A DNA stretch of 64,000 nt from the NCBI GenBank assembly GCA_039105265.1, contig JAPFFF010000002.1, positions 3,596,001 through 3,660,000 on the forward strand, given 5' to 3'. The position numbers and the translations under genes were made by a program. How positions within the stretch are numbered: the first letter of the stretch is position 1; every line of letters begins with the position of its first letter. Shown in pieces: positions 19,068-31,900 of this stretch. This DNA comes from Tritrichomonas musculus (taxonomy: Eukaryota; Parabasalia; Tritrichomonadida; Tritrichomonadidae). A model generated the notes under the pieces. That model worked only from the letters and a program-made list of their open reading frames with translations. It did no database searches and was not told the origin of the DNA.

Positions 19068-19906
19068 TTTATTCCTTTATTAGTAAATTTTTCCATTAAG
19101 TCAAAACATCCTTTTTAATTTCGATATTTTTTAAAAAAATTGTTAATAATCTTCTGCTTTTCATGTATGAATTATTAACATTTATTAATTGTTTCCAACA
19201 CTTTTAAATAAAAGATAATAATTAAAAAAAAAATTTTATTTGCATATAATTATTATTAATTAACATAGCAAATTCATTTTATATTAATACATAAAAATAA
19301 GCAAGATTTAGATATTATAAAATAATTACATTTTCAAGTATATATTAGCAAAATCATAATAAAATTATATTTTTAGCAATACTATAAATTAATAAACAGC
19401 TATATGAGCCGTTTATTTTTTTGAAGTGATAATAAACTATAAATACAGAAAATAATATCTTTTTTATTTAAAAATAAACATTTTAGATTATAACATAATT
19501 AAATTAAGTATGCTAATATTCTTGAAATATTACAAAATACATTTTATACAGTAATATATTATACAAATTAAACAATATAATAATTCAAAAAAATTCTTTT
19601 CAAAAAGTGAGTTTAAGAATAATATAATATATATAATCAAAATATAATATTCAGACTAAAAATCTTTTTTTATAAAAATTTCAACAATTCAGAATCTTTT
19701 TCAAAAATTTAAAAATTTGAAGGAGTATTTCAATTCCTTTCAATTTCTATTTTTTGAAAATTAGGTGAAAATCGTATAAATAACCATGTTTTTCTAATAA
19801 AATAGAAATATAAAAAATTAAATTGTTCACATATTTTTTTCAATATTCATTTCAAATTGGTGGAAAAAATTGGCCATCTCATAGAATTTGTAGATTTTGA
19901 ATTTTA
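19068..19906. other. AT-rich spacer upstream of the giant gene
   Basis: No feature recognised. The ATG at 19907 follows TTTTGAATTTTA. Confidence 0.45.
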
Positions 19907-22900
19907 ATGAATAACTATTTTCTTGTCATTTGCCGCCCAAATGAAGCTAACACGATTATTACTCATGACTATGACTCAAAATCAGTTTCGGAGATAAGAA
20001 GTATCAATAAAGTAAAAGATAACGAATTCATTGCAATACATACTCCCTTATATCAAAAGCCATTATCAGAACAAAGTTATCCTGTCAAAATGTATCCAGA
20101 TTTAATACAAACTTCACGACCAGATAAATTTCTTCGCCCTAATTATTTTCTTGAGATTGTTTCTTGTAATTCAGAATCATTAACGTTATACATAAAAGTT
20201 GATTGTCAAAAAGAACTTCACTTACCTCCATTTTCGGTTCCTTTTATCAAATCAGATTACAAAACATTTCAAGATATGATAAAACAAATATTATCACGAT
20301 TTCCATTTGAATACACGAAAGAAGATTTTTTAATGGAAGATAAGAAAATAAAGCCCAAAACAAAAGCAGAATCTATCTTTGAAAAAGCACATACCACTCC
20401 AATAATATTTCAGTGTACAGTTTCCGACAATTCCATTAAAAAAATTGTCCATCGAGTTAACATTTTAAAAGAAATAATATCAACAGAACAAAACTATATC
20501 AAAGATTTAAAGTGTATCATAGGTTATTGGTTACCCAATCTTGAAAAAATGAAACTTTGGAATCAAGTCGAGCTTGATTCAATATTTAACGATATACCAA
20601 ATATTATTGCATGCCATAGTCAGTTCTGTGTCAGTTTAGAATCATCAGAAATTAATTATTCGACTGTTGTTTCCTATATTTTTTTAAATTTTTGTAATTT
20701 TTTTAAGTTTTCTAAGAAATACGTTTCAACCTACGCCAATTCGACTGGTATCATCAATGAGAAAGTGATGAAAAATAAATCAGCAGCATCAACATTATCA
20801 AAACTGGCAGAAAAAAATGCAACCTCGCCTGGTCGAGATTTACCATCTTATATGATTACTCCAATTCAAAGAATGCCGCGATACATCCTGTTTTTACGTG
20901 ATCTTCTAAAATACACTCCAATCGTGCATCCTGATTATGATCTCTTAACGGTAGCTGCGAACAAGATACAGCAAATTACTCAAGAAATGGATTCTGCAAC
21001 GAAAGAAGCAGAAAGTGCTGGTAAAATGATTGAAATTCAATTTAGATTGACTGATCAAGAAACCATTTTAAAGCCGACAAGAAGATTTATCGATGAAGCC
21101 AAATTATTGCTCTTAAAACCGAATAAATCAAATGCTAAGATTTATCTGTTTAATGATCTTGTAATGATCAATACAGTTGACAAGAAGTCTGAAACAAATG
21201 TGATCAAAAAGCCTGTAAATAAGTTCTTTTATTTTCAATGCTTCGATGAGATTTGTTTTTCCTATCGTTTAGCAGAAACTAAAAAAATCATTGGACATAA
21301 TCGAGCCCATTATTTAGGCAAATTTGAGAATTTAGACAAATGTAAAGAATTCTTAAATAAGCTTGAAAAACAACGAAAATATCCCAAACATATTGATACT
21401 TATTTCATTTGGCGAAACAGTTACGTTCAACCACAAATTCGTCCAACTATTGCCAGTCAAGGATGTCTTTTTGAAGGCAATCCATCATTTATTGGTGGAC
21501 AATGGAAAGAAAGTCCAGTTGATTCATTCTTTTGCATTGATATGCAAAATCTTCAAGCTAAAGCATTTCATGACAAATCAATTGCTGGACGATTTGGTCA
21601 TACTTATTCAAATATTGGCGGCTTTTTATATGTCTTTGGAGGCAAAGGAAAAGATGAAGATTTCTACAATGATATGTGGAAATTTAATAAAGGTAAATGG
21701 GAACAAGTTTCTTTACCAAAAAAGTTCGAACAAAAACCTGAAAAACGTGCTTATCATACTGCCGATGTATTTGAAGATAATCAATTGATTATCTTTGGTG
21801 GCTTATCTTTTAAAAAGAAAGTTTTAAATGATTTTTGGATCTTCGATACCAATGAGAAAAAATGGACACTTTTTAATTTCCCTGATGCCCCTACTGCTCG
21901 TTTTGGTCACTCATCTGGAATGGTCGGAAGCAAACTCGTCATTTATGGTGGTAAAAATATGAAGGACGTATTTGATGATTGTTATGTTTTCGATTTTGGA
22001 ACGTGGATGTGGTCGAAGATTGCATTAAAGGATTCACATCTTGAACCAAGATATGGTCATAGATCTTTTGTTTACGATTCTTGTATTGTTTTTATTGGTG
22101 GAACTCCAGATGATAAAAACGGCTCTAAACCTGTTGCTTTGAATTTGGAGACAAAGCATGCTGCTTATTTTGAATCATGTGGAAATGTTCCACCTTCTTT
22201 GGTTCTCTTTGGTTTGATCTTCTTCAATAATACAACTTTGGTTGTTTATGGAGGACGCGAGGCTGGCACAAAGACAGCTAGAAATGAAGTTTATTTTGTT
22301 GGATTTCCACAGCATTTGAAACAGATCATTGAATACAAAATCACAGGTGAAGTTCCTGATAAAATTAAAAATATTGTTGGAAATCAAGATGAAAAATCTG
22401 AAGATATTAAAACAGATGAATCAACTGAAAAAATAGATGCTTTAACTGACGTTAAATCAGAAGATATAAAATCAGAAGATATAAAGTCAGAAGATATAAA
22501 ATCAGAAGATCTAAATGACATTAAATCTGAAGATGTTGAATCTGAAGGCCTGAATGATACTAAAGTTGAAATTGATGCTAAAAATGAACAGAATAATTTA
22601 GATGATGAAAAATCTCTTGATTTGGATGACTTGGTTAATCAACTAAATGACAGTGATAATGAGAAAGAAGAAAAAGAAAAGGCAATTGAAAGTGAAGAAA
22701 ATAAAAGCGTTGAAAAACAGGCTGAAAATAATGATTCCGATTCAGATTTGGAGAACTTGTTGAATGAAATTGGAGGTGATGATGAAAAGGCGGATAATGA
22801 GACTAAAGATGAAGAAGAAAGCAAAAACGAAAAGACACCTATTATGGTCGATGACGAGCAAGGATCCATCGACCTCGATGCGCTCGTTGCTATGATTGGC

Positions 22901-25900
22901 GACGATGAAAATGAAAATGATGAACAGGCTGAAGAAGAAAAAGCGAAAGAAGAAGCAAGAATTGCTGAAGAGAAGAGGAAAGCAGAGGAAGAAGCAAGAA
23001 TTGCTGAAGAGAAGAGGAAAGAAGAGGAAGAAGCAAGAATTGCTGAAGAGAAAAGGATTGCCAAAGAAAAGAGGAAAGCTGAAAAAGAAGCACGAAAGCT
23101 TGAAAAAAAGAAGAAAGCAGAAGAAGCAAGAATCGCAGAAGAGAAAAGACTTGCCGAAGCAAAGAGAAAAGCAGAAGAGGAAGCAGCAAGAATTGCTGAA
23201 GAACAAAGAATCGCCGAAGAAAAAAGAAAAGCAGAAGAGGAAGCAGCAAGAATTGCCGAAGAAAAGAGAAAAGCAGAAGAGGAAGCAGCAAGAATTGCTG
23301 AAGAACAAAGAATCGCCGAAGAAAAAAGAAAAGCAGAAGAGGAAGCAGCAAGAATTGCCGAAGCAAAGAGAAAAGCAGAAGAGGAAGCAGCAAGAATTGC
23401 TGAAGAACAAAGAATCGCCGAAGAAAAAAGAAAAGCAGAAGAGGAAGCAGCAAGAATCGCCGAAGAAAAGAGAAAAGCAGAAGAGGAAGCCGCAAGAATT
23501 GCCGAAGAACAAAGAATCGCCGAAGAGAAAAGAAAAGCAGAAGAGGAAGCAGCAAGAATTGCTGAGGAACAAAGAATCGCAGAAGAGAAAAGGAAAGCAG
23601 AAGAGGAAGCAGCAAGAATCGCAGAAGAACAAAGAATCGCAGAAGAAAAGAGAAAAGCAGAAGAGGAAGCCGCAAGAATCGCAGAAGAACAAAGAATTGC
23701 TGAGGAACAAAGAATTGCCGAAGAAAAGAGAAAAGCAGAAGAGGAAGCCGCAAGAATTGCCGAAGAACAAAGAATTGCCGAAGAAAAGAGAAAAGCAGAA
23801 GAGGAAGCCGCAAGAATCGCAGAAGAACAAAGAATTGCCGAAGAAAAGAGAAAAGCAGAAGAGGAAGCCGCAAGAATCGCAGAAGAACAAAGAATTGCCG
23901 AAGAAAAGAGAAAAGCAGAAGAGGAAGCCGCAAGAATTGCTGAAGAACAAAGAATTGCCGAAGAAAAGAGAAAAGCAGAAGAGGAAGCCGCAAGAATTGC
24001 CGAAGAAAAGAGAAAAGCAGAAGAGGAAGCCGCAAGAATTGCTGAAGAACAAAGAATTGCTGAGGAACAAAGAATTGCCGAAGAAAAGAGAAAAGCAGAA
24101 GAGGAAGCCGCAAGAATCGCAGAAGAACAAAGAATTGCCGAAGAAAAGAGAAAAGCAGAAGAGGAAGCCGCAAGAATCGCAGAAGAACAAAGAATTGCTG
24201 AGGAACAAAGAATTGCCGAAGAAAAGAGAAAAGCAGAAGAGGAAGCCGCAAGAATTGCTGAAGAACAAAGAATTGCCGAAGAAAAGAGAAAAGCAGAAGA
24301 GGAAGCCGCAAGAATTGCCGAAGAACAAAGAATTGCCGAAGAAAAGAGAAAAGCAGAAGAGGAAGCCGCAAGAATCGCAGAAGAACAAAGAATTGCTGAG
24401 GAACAAAGAATTGCCGAAGAAAAGAGAAAAGCAGAAGAGGAAGCCGCAAGAATTGCTGAAGAACAAAGAATTGCCGAAGAAAAGAGAAAAGCAGAAGAGG
24501 AAGCCGCAAGAATTGCCGAAGAAAAGAGAAAAGCAGAAGAGGAAGCCGCAAGAATTGCTGAAGAACAAAGAATTGCCGAAGAAAAGAGAAAAGCAGAAGA
24601 GGAAGCCGCAAGAATCGCCGAAGAACAAAGAATTGCTGAAGAGAAAAGAAAAGCAGAAGAGGAAGCCGCAAGAATTGCCGAAGAACAAAGAATTGCCGAA
24701 GAAAAGAGAAAAGCAGAAGAGGAAGCCGCAAGAATTGCCGAAGAACAAAGAATCGCCGAAGAAAAGAGAAAAGCAGAAGAGGAAGCCGCAAGAATTGCCG
24801 AAGAAAAGAGAAAAGCAGAAGAGGAAGCCGCAAGAATCGCCGAAGAAAAGAGAAAAGCAGAAGAGGAAGCCGCAAGAATCGCCGAAGAAAAGAGAAAAGC
24901 AGAAGAGGAAGCCGCAAGAATCGCCGAAGAAAAGAGAAAAGCAGAAGAGGAAGCCGCAAGAATTGCCGAAGAACAAAGAATTGCCGAAGAAAAGAGAAAA
25001 GCAGAAGAGGAAGCCGCAAGAATTGCCGAAGAACAAAGAATCGCCGAAGAAAAGAGAAAAGCAGAAGAGGAAGCCGCAAGAATCGCAGAAGAACAAAGAA
25101 TTGCCGAAGAAAAGAGAAAAGCAGAAGAGGAAGCCGCAAGAATTGCCGAAGAACAAAGAATTGCCGAAGAAAAGAGAAAAGCAGAAGAGGAAGCCGCAAG
25201 AATTGCCGAAGAACAAAGAATTGCCGAAGAAAAGAGAAAAGTAGAAGAGGAAGCCGCAAGAATTGCCGAAGAACAAAGAATTGCCGAAGAAAAGAGAAAA
25301 GCAGAAGAGGAAGCCGCAAGAATTGCCGAAGAACAAAGAATCGCCGAAGAAAAGAGAAAAGCAGAAGAGGAAGCCGCAAGAATTGCTGAAGAACAAAGAA
25401 TTGCCGAAGAAAAGAGAAAAGCAGAAGAGGAAGCCGCAAGAATTGCTGAAGAACAAAGAATCGCCGAAGAAAAGAGAAAAGCAGAAGAGGAAGCCGCAAG
25501 AATTGCCGAAGAACAAAGAATTGCCGAAGAAAAGAGAAAAGTAGAAGAGGAAGCCGCAAGAATTGCCGAAGAACAAAGAATTGCCGAAGAAAAGAGAAAA
25601 GCAGAAGAGGAAGCCGCAAGAATTGCCGAAGAACAAAGAATTGCCGAAGAAAAGAGAAAAGCAGAAGAGGAAGCCGCAAGAATTGCCGAAGAAAAGAGAA
25701 AAGCAGAAGAGGAAGCCGCAAGAATCGCCGAAGAAAAGAGAAAAGCAGAAGAGGAAGCCGCAAGAATTGCCGAAGAACAAAGAATTGCCGAAGAAAAGAG
25801 AAAAGCAGAAGAGGAAGCCGCAAGAATTGCCGAAGAACAAAGAATCGCCGAAGAAAAGAGAAAAGCAGAAGAGGAAGCCGCAAGAATCGCAGAAGAACAA

Positions 25901-28900
25901 AGAATTGCCGAAGAAAAGAGAAAAGCAGAAGAGGAAGCCGCAAGAATTGCCGAAGAACAAAGAATTGCCGAAGAAAAGAGAAAAGCAGAAGAGGAAGCCG
26001 CAAGAATTGCCGAAGAACAAAGAATTGCCGAAGAAAAGAGAAAAGTAGAAGAGGAAGCCGCAAGAATTGCCGAAGAACAAAGAATTGCCGAAGAAAAGAG
26101 AAAAGCAGAAGAGGAAGCCGCAAGAATTGCCGAAGAACAAAGAATCGCCGAAGAAAAGAGAAAAGCAGAAGAGGAAGCCGCAAGAATTGCTGAAGAACAA
26201 AGAATTGCCGAAGAAAAGAGAAAAGCAGAAGAGGAAGCCGCAAGAATTGCTGAAGAACAAAGAATCGCCGAAGAAAAGAGAAAAGCAGAAGAGGAAGCCG
26301 CAAGAATCGCAGAAGAACAAAGAATTGCTGAGGAACAAAGAATTGCCGAAGAAAAGAGAAAAGCAGAAGAGGAAGCCGCAAGAATTGCCGAAGAACAAAG
26401 AATCGCCGAAGAAAAGAGAAAAGCAGAAGAGGAAGCCGCAAGAATTGCCGAAGAACAAAGAATCGCCGAAGAAAAGAGAAAAGCAGAAGAGGAAGCCGCA
26501 AGAATCGCAGAAGAACAAAGAATCGCCGAAGAAAAGAGAAAAGCAGAAGAGGAAGCCGCAAGAATTGCCGAAGAACAAAGAATTGCCGAAGAAAAGAGAA
26601 AAGCAGAAGAGGAAGCCGCAAGAATTGCCGAAGAACAAAGAATCGCCGAAGAAAAGAGAAAAGCAGAAGAGGAAGCCGCAAGAATCGCAGAAGAACAAAG
26701 AATTGCTGAGGAACAAAGAATTGCCGAAGAAAAGAGAAAAGCAGAAGAGGAAGCCGCAAGAATTGCCGAAGAACAAAGAATTGCCGAAGAAAAGAGAAAA
26801 GCAGAAGAGGAAGCCGCAAGAATTGCCGAAGAACAAAGAATCGCCGAAGAAAAGAGAAAAGCAGAAGAGGAAGCCGCAAGAATTGCCGAAGAACAAAGAA
26901 TCGCCGAAGAAAAGAGAAAAGCAGAAGAGGAAGCCGCAAGAATCGCAGAAGAACAAAGAATTGCTGAGGAACAAAGAATTGCCGAAGAAAAGAGAAAAGC
27001 AGAAGAGGAAGCCGCAAGAATTGCCGAAGAACAAAGAATTGCCGAAGAAAAGAGAAAAGCAGAAGAGGAAGCCGCAAGAATTGCCGAAGAACAAAGAATT
27101 GCCGAAGAAAAGAGAAAAGCAGAAGAGGAAGCCGCAAGAATTGCCGAAGAACAAAGAATCGCCGAAGAAAAGAGAAAAGCAGAAGAGGAAGCCGCAAGAA
27201 TTGCCGAAGAACAAAGAATTGCCGAAGAAAAGAGAAAAGCAGAAGAGGAAGCCGCAAGAATTGCCGAAGAACAAAGAATTGCCGAAGAAAAGAGAAAAGC
27301 AGAAGAGGAAGCCGCAAGAATTGCCGAAGAACAAAGAATTGCCGAAGAAAAGAGAAAAGCAGAAGAGGAAGCCGCAAGAATCGCAGAAGAACAAAGAATT
27401 GCTGAGGAACAAAGAATTGCCGAAGAAAAGAGAAAAGCAGAAGAGGAAGCCGCAAGAATTGCTGAAGAACAAAGAATTGCCGAAGAAAAGAGAAAAGCAG
27501 AAGAGGATGCCGCAAGAATTGCCGAAGAAAAGAGAAAAGCAGAAGAGGAAGCCGCAAGAATTGCCGAAGAAAAGAGAAAAGCAGAAGAGGAAGCCGCAAG
27601 AATTGCTGAAGAACAAAGAATTGCCGAAGAAAAGAGAAAAGCAGAAGAGGAAGCCGCAAGAATCGCCGAAGAACAAAGAATTGCTGAAGAGAAAAGAAAA
27701 GCAGAAGAGGAAGCCGCAAGAATTGCCGAAGAACAAAGAATTGCCGAAGAAAAGAGAAAAGCAGAAGAGGAAGCCGCAAGAATTGCCGAAGAACAAAGAA
27801 TCGCCGAAGAAAAGAGAAAAGCAGAAGAGGAAGCCGCAAGAATTGCCGAAGAACAAAGAATTGCCGAAGAAAAGAGAAAAGCAGAAGAGGAAGCCGCAAG
27901 AATTGCCGAAGAACAAAGAATCGCCGAAGAAAAGAGAAAAGCAGAAGAGGAAGCCGCAAGAATTGCCGAAGAACAAAGAATCGCCGAAGAAAAGAGAAAA
28001 GCAGAAGAGGAAGCCGCAAGAATCGCAGAAGAACAAAGAATTGCCGAAGAAAAGAGAAAAGCAGAAGAGGAAGCCGCAAGAATTGCCGAAGAACAAAGAA
28101 TCGCCGAAGAAAAGAGAAAAGCAGAAGAGGAAGCCGCAAGAATTGCCGAAGAACAAAGAATTGCCGAAGAAAAGAGAAAAGCAGAAGAGGAAGCCGCAAG
28201 AATTGCCGAAGAACAAAGAATCGCCGAAGAAAAGAGAAAAGCAGAAGAGGAAGCAGCAAGAATCGCAGAAGAGAAAAGGAAAGCAGAAGAGGAAGCAGCA
28301 AGAATTGCCGAAGAGAAAAGAAAAGCAGAAGAGGAAGCCGCAAGAATCGCAGAAGAACAAAGAATTGCCGAAGAGAAAAGAAAAGCAGAAGAGGAAACAG
28401 CAAGAATCACAGAAGAACAAAGAATTGCCGAAGAACAAAGAATCGCAGAAGAACAAAGAATCGCAGAAGAACAAAGAATTGCCGAAGAACAAAGAATCGC
28501 AGAAGAACAAAGAATCGCAGAAGAACAAAGAATCGTAGAAGAGAAAAGGAAAGCAGAAGAGGAAGCAGCAAGAATCGCAGAAGAGAAAAGGAAAGCAGAA
28601 GAGGAAGCCGCAAGAATTGCCGAAGAACAAAGAATCGCAGAAGAGAAAAGGAAAGCAGAAGAGGAAGCCGCAAGAATCGCAGAAGAACAAAGAATTGCTG
28701 AAGAGAAAAGAAAAGCAGAAGAAGATGCAAGAATTGCTGAAGAACAAAGAATTGCCGAAGAGAAAAGGAAAGCAGAAGAGGAAGCAGCAAGAATTGCTGA
28801 GGAACAAAGAATTGCTGAAGAGAAAAGGAAAGCAGAAGAGGAAGCCGCAAGAATCGCAGAAGAACAAAGAATCGCCGAAGAAAAGAGAAAAGCAGAAGAG

Positions 28901-31900
28901 GAAGCAGCAAGAATCGCAGAAGAACAAAGAATTGCTGAGGAACAAAGAATTGCTGAAGAAAAGAGAAAAGCAGAAGAACAAAGAATCGCAGAAGAAAAGA
29001 GAAAAGCAGAAGAGGAAGCAGCAAGAATCGCAGAAGAACAAAGAATTGCTGAAGAGAAAAGAAAAGCAGAAGAAGATGCAAGAATCGCAGAAGAACAAAG
29101 AATTGGTGAAGAGAAAAGAAAAGCAGAAGAAGATGCAAGAATTGCTGAAGAACAAAGAATTGCCGAAGAGAAAAGAAAAGCAGAAGAGGAAGCAGCAAGA
29201 ATTGCTGAGGAACAAAGAATTGCTGAAGAGAAAAGGAAAGCAGAAGAGGAAGCAGCAAGAATTGCTGAGGAACAAAGAATTGCCGAAGAAAAGAGAAAAG
29301 CAGAAGAGGAAGCCGCAAGAATCGCAGAAGAACAAAGAATCGCCGAAGAAAAGAGAAAAGCAGAAGAGGAAGCCGCAAGAATTGCTGAGGAACAAAGAAT
29401 TGCCGAAGAAAAGAGAAAAGCAGAAGAGGAAGCCGCAAGAATCGCAGAAGAACAAAGAATTGCCGAAGAGAAAAGAAAAGCAATAGAGGAAGCAGCAAGA
29501 ATTGCTGAGGAACAAAGAATTGCTGAAGAGAAAAGAAAAGCAATAGAGGAAGCAGCAAGAATTGCTGAGGAACAAAGAATTGCTGAAGAGAAAAGAAAAG
29601 CAGAAGAAGCGGCAAGAATTGCCGAAGAACAAAGAATTGCCGAAGAGAAAAGAAAAGCAGAAGAGGAAGCCGCAAGAATTGCCGAAGAACAAAGAATCGC
29701 AGAAGAGAAAAGAAAAGCAGAAGAGGAAGCAGCAAGAATCGCAGAAGAACAAAGAATTGCTGAGGAACAAAGAATCGCCGAAGAAAAGAGAAAAGCAGAA
29801 GAGGAAGCAGCAAGAATCGCAGAAGAACAAAGAATTGCTGAGGAACAAAGAATTGCCGAAGAGAAAAGAAAAGCAGAAGAGGAAGCCGCAAGAATCGCAG
29901 AAGAACAAAGAATTGCTGAGGAACAAAGAATTGCCGAAGAAAAGAGAAAAGCAGAAGAGGAAGCAGCAAGAATTGCCGAAGAACAAAGAATTGCTGAAGA
30001 GAAAAGGAAAGCAGAAGAGGAAGCAGCAAGAATCGCAGAAGAACAAAGAATTGCCGAAGAACAAAGAATTGCCGAAGAACAAAGAATTGCCGAAGAACAA
30101 AGAATTGCCGAAGAACAAAGAATCGCAGAAGAACAAAGAATCGCAGAAGAGAAAAGGAAAGCAGAAGAGGAAGCCGCAAGAATCGTAGAAGAACAAAGAA
30201 TCGCAGAAGAGAAAAGGAAAGCAGAAGAGGAAGCCGCAAGAATCGCAGAAGAGAAAAGGAAAGCAGAAGAGGAAGCCGCAAGAATCGCAGAAGAACAAAG
30301 AATCGCAGAAGAGAAAAGGAAAGCAGAAGAGGAAGCAGCAAGAATCGCAGAAGAACAAAGAATCGCAGAAGAGAAAAGGAAAGCAGAAGAGGAAGCCGCA
30401 AGAATCGCAGAAGAGAAAAGGAAAGCAGAAGAGGAAGCAGCAAGAATCGCAGAAGAACAAAGAATCGCAGAAGAGAAAAGGAAAGCAGAAGAGGAAGCCG
30501 CAAGAATCGCAGAAGAACAAAGAATTGCTGAGGAACAAAGAATTGCCGAAGAAAAGAGAAAAGCAGAAGAGGAAGCCGCAAGAATCGCAGAAGAACAAAG
30601 AATTGCTGAGGAACAAAGAATTGCCGAAGAAAAGAGAAAAGCAGAAGAGGAAGCCGCAAGAATTGCTGAAGAACAAAGAATCGCTGAGGAACAAAGAATC
30701 GCCGAAGAAAAGAGAAAAGCAGAAGAGGAAGCAGCAAGAATCGCAGAAGAACAAAGAATCGCTGAGGAACAAAGAATTGCCGAAGAAAAGAGAAAAGCAG
30801 AAGAGGAAGCGGCAAGAATCGCAGAAGAACAAAGAATCGCCGAAGAAAAGAGAAAAGCAGAAGAGGAAGCCGCAAGAATCGCAGAAGAACAAAGAATCGC
30901 AGAAGAAAAGAGAAAAGCAGAAGAAACTCGAATCGCTGAAGAGAAAAGAAAAGCTGAAGAAGCGGCAAGAATCGCTGAGGAACAAAGAATCGCAGAAGAA
31001 AAGAGGAAAGCAGAAGAAGTGGCAAGAATTGCCGAAGAAAAGAAGAAAGCAAAAGCCAAGAAAGTTTCAGAAGAAGCCAAGCAAATCGAAAAGTACGGCA
31101 TGCCAGATTACAGATCCACTCATTCTAGACTCAAATCGGACGACAAATCGCTCGCAAGCAAAGAAGCTCCACTCGCAAAAGCCAACCACAAAACTCTTCC
31201 CAACGCGCGTTTTGTCTCACACAAGACAAACAACAAAGCGTCCCAAAAGTCGCACGAATTGGCCCATCGTCCTGCGCAGAACGTCGCAAAGATCAGCACG
31301 CCAAACGAGGACATCGCAATCACAATCGAAGTTGAGCAAGACCACAGGACTCCTTCGAAGCCAATGAAAGCTCCGCTTGTCAGATCGCAGATCGGACAGA
31401 CGCCCGTTCGATCGACAAACTCGTCCAGGAATCGCGAAAGCAGTGTCACGCAGAGCACGAGGTCGGTGCAGAGGAGGAAGACAGTCGATGGCAAGCAGCA
31501 AGTCAACAAGAAAGTCGATCAAAACAACGAGGAGAACAAGATCGAGGAGAAGCAAGCGCCAAGGCAAAAGGACATCCTGAACGAGTTGAGGCCAACATTG
31601 AAGCCAAAATCAAATCCTGTTCCTGTCTACAATAGAAAAAGATCACAAAGCACAACAAGGATGCAGAAGCAAGGACAAGCTGCTAAGTCTTCACAGAATC
31701 AAGATATTAATGTTAAACCTTCACAGAATCAAGATATTAATGTTAAACCTTCACAGAATCAAGATATTAATGTTAAACCTTCACAGAATCAAGATATTAA
31801 TGTTAAACCTTCACAGAATCAAGGCATTGATGTTAAACCTTCACAGAATCAAGATATTAATGTTAAACCTTCACAGAATCAAGATATTAATGTTAAACCT

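Noticed and set aside
22639-31101. Very long open frames (up to 2820 codons) on the minus strand and in other plus frames
   Set aside because: They are shadows of the repeated coding array, whose units lack stops in most frames. They have no domain, no promoter motif and a composition fixed by the repeat.
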